From Nitrospirota bacterium (lineage in GTDB: Bacteria > Nitrospirota > Thermodesulfovibrionia > UBA6902): a DNA stretch of 36,343 bases. Shown here piece by piece: positions 5,599 through 13,654 of the stretch (position 1 is its first letter; each line of letters starts with the position of its first letter). The stretch lies in contig JACRLN010000013.1 of NCBI GenBank assembly GCA_016215115.1, forward strand, positions 1 through 36,343, read 5' to 3'. Below the pieces are notes generated by a model that saw nothing but the letters and a program-made list of their open reading frames with translations, searched no databases and had not been told where the DNA came from. The position numbers were made by a program, and so were the translations under genes.

Positions 5599-8295
5599 AT
5601 GGTTACGCAAACTGATTTATTGAAAATCAAAATAAATGAAAAAAATATCGTATGTGAGAAAGGCAAGACCGTTCTCGAAGCAGCAAAGGACTCAGGAATC
5701 GATATCCCTACTCTCTGTCATGACGAAAGGCTGGAATCTTACGGCGGCTGCAGGTTATGCCTTGTTGAAATAAAAGGAATAAGCCGACCGCTTCCCTCAT
5801 GTACAACGCCTGCAATAGATGGAATGGAAGTTATTACAGAAAGCAATAAACTGACATCGCTGAGGAGAAGCATACTTTCACTTCTGCTTTCAAATCACCC
5901 GAATGACTGTATGCTTTGTGAAAAGACCGGCGACTGCCGACTGCAGGATCTTGTTTACAGATATAACGTAAAATGGGACCGGTTTGAGGGACAGGTATTG
6001 ACACTCCCGCTAAAGGAAGACAATCCGTTCATAACCTTTGATCCGAAGAAATGCATCTTATGCGGAAGGTGCATGAGAATCTGCAATGAGGTTGTCATGG
6101 CAGGGACGATAGATATGACAGGGAGGGGATTTAACACAACGCCCGGCACTGCATTCGGCAAGCCTCATTTATTGGATAACTGCGAGTTCTGCGGCCAGTG
6201 CATATCAACCTGTCCTGTCGGCGCGCTTGTAGCAAAGCCGTCAAAAGGGATGGGGAGAAGTTATGAGATGAAGAAGGTCAAGACCACCTGCACCTATTGC
6301 GGAACAGGATGCAATTTCTATCTGAACGTAAAAGACAACAAGGTTGTCAGGGTGACATCCGATTATGATTCTCCTGTGAATAAAGGAAATCTGTGTATCA
6401 AAGGAAGATTCGGATATGAATTTATTCATCACCCTGACCGTTTGACTACGCCCTTAATACGCAAAGGGAATAAATTTCATTCTGTCTCATGGGATGAGAC
6501 TCTGGATACCGTTGCAGACAGATTCAAAAAGCTTCTAAAAAAATACGGCCCGGATGCGGTCGGCGCTTTTTCATCAGCGCGCTGCAGTAACGAAGAAAAC
6601 TTTCTGCTTGCTAAATGGGTAAGGGCCTGTTTCGGCAGTAACAATGTAGACAACTGCGCCCGTGTATGTCACGCCCCAACAGTTGCGGGTCTTGCAAGAT
6701 CGTTCGGCGCAGGAGCCGCAACCAATTCTTTCGATCAAATAGCCGGAGCAGATACACTTTTCGTAATTGGTTCAAATACAACCGAAGGACATCCGATTGT
6801 TTCTCTGCATCTAAAAAAAGCCCTTCAAAACGGAGCAAGACTTATTGTTACTGATCCAAGAAGAATAGAATTGGTGAAATACTCCGACGTCTGGCTTAAT
6901 CTGCGTCCGGGAACCAATATCGCCCTGATTAACGGACTGATTCATATCATTCTCAAAGAGGGCTGGGAGAATAAGGATTTTATCTCTCAAAGAACAGAGG
7001 GATTTGGAGAATTAAAGAAAAAGGTCAGTGAGTACACACCTGAAAGAGTGGAGAGTATCACAGGCATTTCAAAAGATAAACTGTATAAAGCAGCACATCT
7101 GTATGCAAAGGCAGAAAACGCAATGATACTTTATGGACTTGGAGTTACCGAACATCTGACCGGAACAGAGAACGCAATTGCAATCGCTAATCTTGCGCTT
7201 GTCTGCGGACAGATTGGGAGGCCTTCAACGGGAATTATGGCGCTCAGAGGGCAGAACAATGTGCAGGGCGCATGTGATGTCGGGCCTCTTCCAAACGCAC
7301 TACCGGGTTATCACTATGTCACTGATGAAAAAAGCAGGGCCAAGTTCGAGAAGGCATGGAATATTAAAATCAGCAGTAAGCCTGGACTTAAGACTGTTGA
7401 GATGCTGGATGAAGCCCTGAAGGGGAATCTTAAAGGCATGTACTTACTCGGAATAGACCCAGCGCATACTGATCCGAATCTTCACCATATCCGGAAGGCA
7501 TTGCAGTCCCTCGAATTTCTGGTGGTGCAGGATATCTTTCCCACAGAGACTACGCAATTTGCCCATGTTATACTGCCCGGAGCAAGCTTTGCGGAAAAAG
7601 ATGGAACCTTCACAAACGGAGAGCGGAGAGTTCAGCGAATTCGAAAAGCCATTGAGCCTTTACCGGGAATGGCAGAGTGGCAGGTCATCTGTGAGCTGTC
7701 AACCCGGATGGGTTACCCCATGAAATATAATCATACGTCAGAGATCATGGATGAGATCGCAAGCCTTGCGCCTGCCTACGGCGGCATCAGCTACGAACGC
7801 CTTGAGAAAGAGAGTCTCCAATGGCCCTGTCCTGCCAAAGGACATTGCGGGACAACGACACTTTATAAAGAATCATTTTCAAGACCGGGAGGTCTTGCAG
7901 CATTTATCCCCCTTGACCACAAAGGTTCAGGGGAAAATCCTGACAGGGATTATCCTTTTATGCTTACAACGGGACGAAGGCGTGAGCATTACAACAACGG
8001 TTCGATGACAAGGAGGGTAAAAGGAATCATGGAACTCTGCCCTGAAGAACTTCTTGAGATCAATCCCAAAGATGCAAACCGTTTGAATATCAAGAATGGA
8101 GATATGGTTAAAGTTGCTTCAAAACGCGGAGAGATTCAGGTAAAGGTAAAGATAACAGACCGATCTCAGGAGGGGATGCTGTTTTTATCTTTCCACTATC
8201 AGGATACATTGACGAACTTCGTGACCTCGGAATTTAGAGATGAGATTGCAGGGACGCCAGAGTACAAGGCATGTGCTGTAAAAATTCTGAAATAA
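5599..8295 (+). CDS. fdhA: Formate dehydrogenase alpha subunit, catalytic Cys encoded by UGU
   Basis: Oxidises formate to CO2, or the reverse, at a Mo/W-bis-pyranopterin site. In order it shows a 2Fe-2S domain (Cys40, 51, 54, 68), a His-Cys cluster (His100, Cys104, 107, 113), two 4Fe-4S motifs (Cys152-162 and Cys195-205), the 4Fe-4S site of the Mo domain (Cys231, 234, 238 and the Cys of GNLCIKG), the molybdopterin oxidoreductase domain, and the C-terminal dinucleotide-binding domain. The 898-residue length fits the NuoG-like cytoplasmic type that works with NADH or ferredoxin partners; no partner genes adjoin it. The active-site segment NCARVCHAPTVAGL has Cys357, where E. coli FdhF has Sec. 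Its codon is TGT (6667-6669). The ATG at 5599 has AAAGGAG upstream. Mo supply genes (mod) lie nearby. Confidence 0.93.
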   Translation: MVTQTDLLKIKINEKNIVCEKGKTVLEAAKDSGIDIPTLCHDERLESYGGCRLCLVEIKGISRPLPSCTTPAIDGMEVITESNKLTSLRRSILSLLLSNHPNDCMLCEKTGDCRLQDLVYRYNVKWDRFEGQVLTLPLKEDNPFITFDPKKCILCGRCMRICNEVVMAGTIDMTGRGFNTTPGTAFGKPHLLDNCEFCGQCISTCPVGALVAKPSKGMGRSYEMKKVKTTCTYCGTGCNFYLNVKDNKVVRVTSDYDSPVNKGNLCIKGRFGYEFIHHPDRLTTPLIRKGNKFHSVSWDETLDTVADRFKKLLKKYGPDAVGAFSSARCSNEENFLLAKWVRACFGSNNVDNCARVCHAPTVAGLARSFGAGAATNSFDQIAGADTLFVIGSNTTEGHPIVSLHLKKALQNGARLIVTDPRRIELVKYSDVWLNLRPGTNIALINGLIHIILKEGWENKDFISQRTEGFGELKKKVSEYTPERVESITGISKDKLYKAAHLYAKAENAMILYGLGVTEHLTGTENAIAIANLALVCGQIGRPSTGIMALRGQNNVQGACDVGPLPNALPGYHYVTDEKSRAKFEKAWNIKISSKPGLKTVEMLDEALKGNLKGMYLLGIDPAHTDPNLHHIRKALQSLEFLVVQDIFPTETTQFAHVILPGASFAEKDGTFTNGERRVQRIRKAIEPLPGMAEWQVICELSTRMGYPMKYNHTSEIMDEIASLAPAYGGISYERLEKESLQWPCPAKGHCGTTTLYKESFSRPGGLAAFIPLDHKGSGENPDRDYPFMLTTGRRREHYNNGSMTRRVKGIMELCPEELLEINPKDANRLNIKNGDMVKVASKRGEIQVKVKITDRSQEGMLFLSFHYQDTLTNFVTSEFRDEIAGTPEYKACAVKILK
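6670..6698 (+). promoter_or_regulatory. SECIS-like hairpin after the catalytic UGU codon of fdhA
   Basis: TTGC (6683-6686) pairs with GCAA (6694-6697) around the loop GGGTCTT, which holds the GGUCU core of the E. coli fdhF SECIS loop. The loop begins 17 bases after the catalytic codon, the same distance as in E. coli fdhF. Part of the match is forced by the conserved protein sequence TVAGL, so function is inferred. Confidence 0.4.
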
Positions 8296-8334
8296 GATCA
8301 GGAATCATGCAAATTTCTTATCAGGAGGACAACA

Positions 8335-9381
8335 ATGGAGAAAGATAACCAGTCGCCCGAGATTAAATTGGCTGAAAAGGTAAAGGCGGCAGGCTGAGCG
8401 TCAAAGATAGGTCCGTTGGACCTGCAGGGCATACTTGAGATGCTGCCTCTTGTAAAAAATCCCAATCTGATTGTGGGATATGAGACAGGTGAGGATGCCG
8501 GTGTCTATAAATTATCAGAAGACATAGCGCTCATCCAGACTCTCGACTTCTTTACACCCATAGCGAATGACCCTTATATATTCGGGCAGATAGCAGCGGC
8601 GAATTCGCTGAGTGATGTTTACGCTATGGGAGGGAAACCACTTCTTGCAATGAATATTGTATGTTTCCCGATTAAGAAAATGCCAAAAGAGGTCTTGGGG
8701 AAAATACTCCGCGGGGCAGCGGATAAACTGAAGGAAGCGGAAACGCTTCTTGTAGGCGGACACAGCGTGGAGGATGAAGAAATAAAATATGGTCTTTCTG
8801 TCACAGGGATCGTACATCCAGCGAAAGTTATTCTAAATGCAGGGGCAAGATCAAGCGATTATCTGATTCTAACTAAGCCGCTCGGCACCGGGATAATTGC
8901 AACTGCCGTCAAAGGTGGGCGGGCGACAGTCGAAGCGGAAAAGAAAGCATACACGATAATGAGCGAGCTTAACAGGAAGGCGTCAGAAGCGATGCAAACA
9001 GCAGGCGCTCATGCCTGTACTGATATCACGGGCTTCGGACTTGTTGGACATGCTTATGAGATGGCAAAGGCGAGCAACGCGGGCATCACACTGTATGCTT
9101 CGAGAATCCCGATAATAGACGAGGCGGTTGAATATGCGGAAAGAGGCTTTATACCGGAAGGGGATTACAGAAACAAAGAGTATTGCAAAAAGGCAATCAA
9201 AATATCCCCTGAAATTTCTCCGGCTATAGCAGATATCCTGTTTGATGCGCAGACTTCCGGAGGCTTACTCATATCAATCAGTCAAGACAAGGCGGATGAA
9301 TTTCTAAAGTTATATCCAAAAGCAAATGTCGTCGGCGAAGTTACTGATAGCAACCGAGGAATAATTATTATCGAACCCTGA
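8335..9381 (+). CDS. selD: Selenide, water dikinase, itself a selenoprotein (in-frame UGA)
   Basis: Makes selenophosphate from selenide and ATP, the selenium donor for Sec-tRNA and other selenium modifications. Standard calling would start after 8397 because of TGA at 8395-8397. Read as Sec, the gene starts at ATG 8335, preceded by AGGAGG, and gives 348 residues, the family length. The N-terminal active-site segment is then AAG-Sec-ASKIGP (Sec21, Lys24), matching the [Sec/Cys]-x-x-K motif of SelD. Downstream motifs such as SDVYAMGG and LVGGHSVEDEE are also typical. A hairpin suited to SECIS function follows the TGA. It lies 39 bases after fdhA and 24 bases before yedF, so the three are probably co-transcribed. 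Confidence 0.94.
8395..8423 (+). promoter_or_regulatory. Sec codon UGA with bacterial SECIS hairpin in selD
   Basis: The UGA is at 8395-8397. AGGTCC (8409-8414) pairs perfectly with GGACCT (8418-8423) around the loop GTT. The loop starts 17 bases after the UGA and begins with G, both as expected for bacterial SECIS elements read by SelB. Confidence 0.8.
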
Positions 9382-9405
9382 AAACCTTATAACATGGAGG
9401 AGAAG

Positions 9406-10008
9406 ATGCTAATAGACGCAAGAGGTCTTGGATGCCCCAAACCTGTAATTATGGCTGAAGAGGAACTGATTAAAGCAGATGAAGGCATTGTTGAAATATT
9501 AGTCGATAATGAAGCATCGGTAGAAAACCTTACAAAGTTCGCAACAAAAAACGGGTTTTATTCAGAAACCTCAGAAGAAAACACTCACTGGTGTGTGAAG
9601 ATTGTAAAAGGTTATGGTTGTGAGGTGCAGAGCCATCACCCAAAAGAAAAGACTTCAGTGATAGAGGAGCAGGAAAAAGATATGCTGCTGATCATCAGTT
9701 CCGATGTCATCGGCAAAGAAGAAGAACTCGGCAGGATCTTAATGAAAGGTTTTTTCGAAACAATGAAAGTCACAAAAGAGATTCCCCATACAATGTTTTT
9801 TCTTAATGCAGGGGTGAAACTTACGACAGTAAGAGAGGAGATTATAAATTTACTGAAAGAGATTAGCTCAATGGGCGCAGAGATTTATTCATGCGGCACG
9901 TGTCTTAAATATTACAACCTTGAGTCAGAATTAAAAGTCGGTCACAGAGGGACAACAAACCACATTGTTGAGGGGTTTAAGGATTTTAGAAAAGTAGTGT
10001 GGATGTGA
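9406..10008 (+). CDS. yedF: Selenium metabolism protein YedF (TusA-like plus DsrE-like)
   Basis: The N-terminal ~75 residues are a TusA/SirA-like domain with the Cys-Pro signature GLGCPKP (Cys10). Residues ~85-200 form a DsrE-like domain with a CGTC motif. This pairing is the YedF family, regularly found next to selD and thought to handle reactive selenium or sulfur, although its exact reaction is not established. An ATG also exists at 9394, but GGAGGAG just before the ATG at 9406 and the usual start MLIDARGLGCP favour 9406 (200 residues). A decayed second copy lies at 12762-13040. Confidence 0.88.
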   Translation: MLIDARGLGCPKPVIMAEEELIKADEGIVEILVDNEASVENLTKFATKNGFYSETSEENTHWCVKIVKGYGCEVQSHHPKEKTSVIEEQEKDMLLIISSDVIGKEEELGRILMKGFFETMKVTKEIPHTMFFLNAGVKLTTVREEIINLLKEISSMGAEIYSCGTCLKYYNLESELKVGHRGTTNHIVEGFKDFRKVVWM

Positions 10009-10081
10009 TGTTGTTGTAAATTAAACAGCTCATAAAAGTTCTTGGGAGGAAAGACATATATCTGCAACATGCTGGGGATAT

Positions 10082-10798
10082 TCAAAGCTTCTTTGTGTTG
10101 ACAAGCATCTGAACCTCAGTGCTTGACGGCTGATTCATCACCTCTTGCAGAGAGCCGACCTGAGCAACCTTTCCGTGTGAATACACAATAAGTTTATCTG
10201 CAAGAGAAGAGGCTTCATCAAAATCATGGGTTACGAGGATGACGGATATGGCAAACCGTTCCCTCACCTCCTGAAGGAAGCGCCGCATTTCCAGCCGGAG
10301 GGGATGATCAAGGGCTGAGAACGGCTCATCAAGCAGTAAAACCTCCGGCTGACGGATAAGCGCCCGCGCAAAGGCGACCCTCTGCTTCTGACCACCTGAT
10401 ATCTCGGAAAGATAGCGGTCCTCAAGTCCTTTAAGCTTAAATGCCTCGATCATTTCTTTGGCTCTTGAGACTTTTTCATCTTTTGGTATCTCAGGAGCGC
10501 CGAAGATGATGTTTCTAAGAACCGTCATGTGAGGGAATAAAGCAAGGTCCTGAAAGACATAGCCGAATGACCTAACCCACGGTGGGGTGTCTATGCCTGC
10601 CGAACTGTTAAAATAAGTTTTGCTGTTTGACCTGACAATGCCCTCATCAGGCCTAATCAGGCCTGCGATCATTTGCAAGGTCAATGACTTACCCGATCCG
10701 GAATATCCAAATAGGACTGCGAGTTCATCCTCAATCTCCCATGCCACATCAAGAGTAAAGCCGTTGACCTTCTTTTTCAGACTGACCGAAAGCCCCAT
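10082..10798 (-). CDS. modC: Molybdate ABC transporter, ATP-binding protein
   Basis: ATPase that drives molybdate import. Walker A is GYSGSGKS, the ABC signature is SGGQKQR and Walker B runs into LLLDEPFSALD. The protein is 238 residues, so it lacks the C-terminal molybdate-binding TOBE/Mop domain of the ~350-residue E. coli ModC. The ATG at 10798 overlaps the modB stop (TAATG arrangement), implying translational coupling. A longer frame to 10891 only reads back through modB. Last gene of modE-modA-modB-modC, it converges on yedF. Confidence 0.9.
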   Translation of the reverse strand: MGLSVSLKKKVNGFTLDVAWEIEDELAVLFGYSGSGKSLTLQMIAGLIRPDEGIVRSNSKTYFNSSAGIDTPPWVRSFGYVFQDLALFPHMTVLRNIIFGAPEIPKDEKVSRAKEMIEAFKLKGLEDRYLSEISGGQKQRVAFARALIRQPEVLLLDEPFSALDHPLRLEMRRFLQEVRERFAISVILVTHDFDEASSLADKLIVYSHGKVAQVGSLQEVMNQPSSTEVQMLVNTKKL

Positions 10799-11463
10799 TA
10801 TATACTCCGCTTCGTGTACATATTTGCAATATAGAGGAATAGGCCGGACATGATAGTAAGCAGGATAACCATTGTATGCGCTTGTGTCCATTCACCGCTG
10901 TTTGCAAGGCTGTAGATAGCAAGCGGCATGGTGTTTGTCTTGCCCGGTATATTGCCTGCAAGCATAAGAGTCGCCCCGAACTCTCCCATAGCCCGTGCAA
11001 AAGAAAGAACAGTGCCTGCAATAATGCCCTTTCTGGCAAGAGGCAAAATAACCCTGAGCGCTGTTTCAATCTCTCCGTGTCCCAGGGTATAAGCGGCATT
11101 GATAAGATTCCTATCCACTGATTCAATAGCAGCTCTGGTTGTCTTTACCATAAGCGGCAAAGCAACAACAAATGACGCAAGGGCGGCAGCATACCATGTA
11201 AACATGATTGTGAATCCTGTCCAGTCATATATCATTTTACCGATCAATCCATTTCTTCCGAATATAACAATAAGATAATACCCGGTAACCGTAGGCGGAA
11301 GAACGAGAGGAAGGGTAAAAATAATATCAACAAGCTCTTTGCCTTTAAAATTTTTCTGTGCGAGAAAGTAGGATACCGGCACACCGGTTATGATAATGAA
11401 GGCCGTAGCAACCAACGCAACCTGCAGTGAAAGTCTCGCTGAAAAAAGGATAGAATTATCCAA
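10798..11463 (-). CDS. modB: Molybdate ABC transporter, permease
   Basis: Inner-membrane channel subunit of 221 residues with about five to six hydrophobic segments. The ABC-contacting loop AYTLGHGEIETALRVILPLA contains the EAA-type glycine signature, and FARAMGEFGATLMLAGN is characteristic of ModB. Its stop codon overlaps the modC start, and modA ends 17 bases upstream. Confidence 0.92.
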   Translation of the reverse strand: MDNSILFSARLSLQVALVATAFIIITGVPVSYFLAQKNFKGKELVDIIFTLPLVLPPTVTGYYLIVIFGRNGLIGKMIYDWTGFTIMFTWYAAALASFVVALPLMVKTTRAAIESVDRNLINAAYTLGHGEIETALRVILPLARKGIIAGTVLSFARAMGEFGATLMLAGNIPGKTNTMPLAIYSLANSGEWTQAHTMVILLTIMSGLFLYIANMYTKRSI

Positions 11464-11480
11464 GTCCCTTCTCCATGTTA

Positions 11481-12254
11481 TTACTTCACTTCACCGGGAA
11501 GAACAAAACCATAATTTTTCATAATTGGCCTGCCTGTCGGTCCGTTTATAAAATCAGCAAATCCCTTTGCTTCTTTGGGATTGCGGCCATTTTTTATTAC
11601 AGCCATTGCTTGTTCAATTGGAGGATGAAGTTCTTCAGGAATAAGGGTATAGTTTGTATTTGAACCTATACTGACAGAGAGGGCGACAATTCCTGCATCC
11701 ACACTCCCGGTTTCAACATAGTCAAGGGCCTGGCGTATATTTTCAGCCAATACGAACTTATCTTTTAGCCTTTCCCATATGCCGATCTTCTCCATTGCAG
11801 CCTTAGCAGCCATTCCGTAAGGCGCATGAGCCGGATTGGCAATAGCGATTTTCTTAACTTCAGGCTTTAATAAATCCTGCAAAGAACTGAACTTCGCGTA
11901 TCTCTTTGGGGTGGCAAGAGTGATCCTTCCGACTGCGTAAAGCTTCTTGGTTTCCGGTATAATCAGCCCTTTCACTTCAAGTGCGTCAATGTAACTTTTG
12001 TTTGCAGCAGCAAAAAGATCAACCGGAGCGCCGCCTTCTATCTGCTGCGCCAGCAGGCCGGTGGAGCCAAAATTGAGTAACACCTTTACTCCGGTTTCCT
12101 TTTCATACATTTCCCCGATCTCCTTGAAGGCACGGCTTAAATCAGCGGCCGCTGATATGGTTATTTCCTTTGGTGCTTCTGCAAACGTCACAGATGAAAA
12201 TATTACCAAAATAAAAATCATACCCACTGAAATCCATTGCAATCTTCTTAACAT
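11481..12254 (-). CDS. modA: Molybdate-binding periplasmic protein
   Basis: Extracytoplasmic receptor that delivers molybdate or tungstate to ModB. Residues 1-25 form a signal peptide, with cleavage likely at TFA-EAP. The mature start ITISAAADLSRAFKEIG and the FGSTGLLAQQIEGGAPVDLFAAA segment with the oxyanion-binding serines are typical of ModA. The ATG follows GGGGAG. Molybdate versus tungstate preference cannot be judged from sequence. Confidence 0.92.
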   Translation of the reverse strand: MLRRLQWISVGMIFILVIFSSVTFAEAPKEITISAAADLSRAFKEIGEMYEKETGVKVLLNFGSTGLLAQQIEGGAPVDLFAAANKSYIDALEVKGLIIPETKKLYAVGRITLATPKRYAKFSSLQDLLKPEVKKIAIANPAHAPYGMAAKAAMEKIGIWERLKDKFVLAENIRQALDYVETGSVDAGIVALSVSIGSNTNYTLIPEELHPPIEQAMAVIKNGRNPKEAKGFADFINGPTGRPIMKNYGFVLPGEVK

Positions 12255-12258
12255 ATTG

Positions 12259-12672
12259 TTATCTCCCCTTGTTTTTTATTTTTCCTTGTTGTGTACTTTT
12301 CGACAGCATCAGCTTGTTTTCCTCACGCCTGAGGAAGTTTTGGAAATCCTCGTGAAATTCCCAGAAAAGTTTAATTGCCTTCTCTCCTTCATCAGTCAAA
12401 ATAGCGCCTCCGCCTCCGCTACCACCGGTCGCTGTTTCAACAAGCTGCCGACTGGATTGTTTATTCATCGAGTCCACAAGCTCCCAGGCATTTCGGTAAG
12501 ACATTTCCATTGACTTGGCAGCCTTTGTAATAGAGCCGCACTCACGGATTCTTTCGAGTAAGATAATTCTTCCATAACCCAAGAAGGTACCTTCTTTTCC
12601 ATCAATCCAAATACGTCCTCGAAACCCTGGCGATATTTTCCCTTGATCCGGTTGTTTAGGCTTTTTGTGCAT
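12259..12672 (-). CDS. modE: ModE-type HTH regulator lacking the molybdate-binding domain
   Basis: Winged-helix regulator of the ModE N-terminal family: GRIILLERIRECGSITKAAKSMEMSYRNAW covers the HTH, and the glycine run TATGGSGGGGAILTDEG is typical of this family. At 137 residues it lacks the C-terminal Mop repeats with which E. coli ModE senses molybdate, so either it senses differently or another factor does. I use the ATG at 12672; a TTG five codons upstream (12687) lies on the predicted -10 region. It is the first gene of the mod operon, with modA 4 bases after its stop. Confidence 0.85.
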   Translation of the reverse strand: MHKKPKQPDQGKISPGFRGRIWIDGKEGTFLGYGRIILLERIRECGSITKAAKSMEMSYRNAWELVDSMNKQSSRQLVETATGGSGGGGAILTDEGEKAIKLFWEFHEDFQNFLRREENKLMLSKSTQQGKIKNKGR

Positions 12673-12675
12673 GAG

Positions 12676-12708
12676 CGTAATATACAAAAAGGAATAACGT
12701 TAAGTCAA
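12676..12708 (-). promoter_or_regulatory. Promoter and possible ModE site of the mod operon
   Basis: On the minus strand TTGACT (12703-12708) and TATATT (12679-12684) are 18 bases apart. The segment 12676-12699 has an imperfect symmetry, CGTTATT near one end and ATTACG at the other, reminiscent of the E. coli ModE box and lying across the promoter. The transcript would have almost no leader before ATG 12672. Confidence 0.35.
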
Positions 12709-12761
12709 GATAGATGGAATTGACAGGTGGTATTGACATCAAATGGCACAAAATTGGGAAA

Positions 12762-13040
12762 ATGGTAATAGATGCAAGAGGGCTTGGATATCAAAAGCCT
12801 TTGATCATGGCTGAAGAAGCACTGAGTACAACAGATGACGGCATTGTTGAAATGTTGGTTGATAACGAGCATTAATCATAAATTTCCTGCAAGGGATTAG
12901 CTCAATGGGATCAGAGATTTACTCATGCGGTACCTGTCTTAAATATTACAACCTTGAATCCGCATTAAAAGTCAGTCGTAGGTGCAACAAACCACATTGT
13001 TGAGGGTTTTAAAGATTTTAGAAAAGTGGTGTGGATGTAA
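12762..13040 (+). pseudogene. Decayed second copy of yedF
   Basis: The first ~110 bases match the start of yedF (MVIDARGLGYQKPLIMAEE, with the Cys of the CP motif now Tyr) and then run into a stop (GAGCATTAA, ending near 12875). The bases from about 12895 to 13040 match the yedF 3' end, including the CGTC region and the tail that ends VVWM before the stop, with a small indel that shifts the frame. About 320 bases of the middle are missing. It is a remnant of a duplication, now upstream of nikR. Confidence 0.85.
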
Positions 13041-13093
13041 TTGAATTACGTTAGTCAAGGATGAGGGTATTTTTTTGACGCGCCCTGAATATC

Positions 13094-13150
13094 TTGACAT
13101 GATATCTGCAGCATGATAAGATAGTGTTATCTTATTAAAAAAGGTAACAC
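13094..13150 (+). promoter_or_regulatory. nikR promoter with NikR operator
   Basis: TTGACA (13094-13099) and TAAGAT (13117-13122) are 17 bases apart. Directly after lies GTGTTAT (13124-13130), 13 bases, then GTAACAC (13144-13150), a near-perfect inverted repeat. It matches the operator form GTGTTAC-N13/14-GTAACAC that I recall for Geobacter NikR, with one mismatch. It covers the transcription start and abuts the GTG of nikR, which implies autoregulation and probably control of the transporter genes. Confidence 0.75.
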
Positions 13151-13151
13151 T

Positions 13152-13568
13152 GTGAGCATTAAACGATTTGGGATATCTTTAGATTCTTCTCTTTTAGAGA
13201 ATTTTGACAGCCTCATAGCCAAAAAAGGTTATGCCAACAGAAGCGAGGCTATCAGGGACCTTATCAGAGACAGTCTTGTAAAAGAGGAGTGGGAGTATGG
13301 CAACAGGGAAACCGTAGGGGCCATCAGCATTGTTTACTCTCATGACAGAAGAGAACTAACGGACACCCTGACAGACCTGCAGCATCATTTCAGTAAATCC
13401 ATAGTTTCTTCACTGCATGTTCATCTTGATGCACATAACTGCCTTGAGGTCATTGTTGTTAAAGGAAAGGGAACAGATATAAAAAATATAGCTGACAGAC
13501 TGATAGGGACAAAAGGGGTGATGCACGGCAAACTTTCACTGACAACACTGGGTAAACATTTAAAATAA
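13152..13568 (+). CDS. nikR: Nickel-responsive regulator NikR
   Basis: Ribbon-helix-helix repressor with an ACT-like nickel-binding domain, 138 residues. [15 protein letters not shown] begins the DNA-binding domain. The nickel ligands are visible as His78 (or His79), His89, His91 and Cys97 in LQHHFS and [10 protein letters not shown]. The start is GTG at 13152, directly after the operator. It precedes an ECF nickel transporter on the same strand, which it most likely represses when nickel is plentiful. Confidence 0.93.
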   Translation: MSIKRFGISLDSSLLENFDSLIAKKGYANRSEAIRDLIRDSLVKEEWEYGNRETVGAISIVYSHDRRELTDTLTDLQHHFSKSIVSSLHVHLDAHNCLEVIVVKGKGTDIKNIADRLIGTKGVMHGKLSLTTLGKHLK

Positions 13569-13654
13569 TTTTTTTGATTTTATTGTAGCACTTTTTTTAT
13601 TTTGGTAGCACTATTATTCCGGGCAAGAAGGACAAGGAGAGAAAAGAGGCAGCT

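Noticed and set aside
8416-9381. selD starting at 8416 after the TGA
   Set aside because: That start loses the active-site segment and lies in the hairpin; reading TGA as Sec restores the full family length and a good ribosome site.
10798-10891. Longer modC start at 10891
   Set aside because: The extra 31 codons overlap modB in another frame; the ATG overlapping the modB stop is the normal coupled arrangement.
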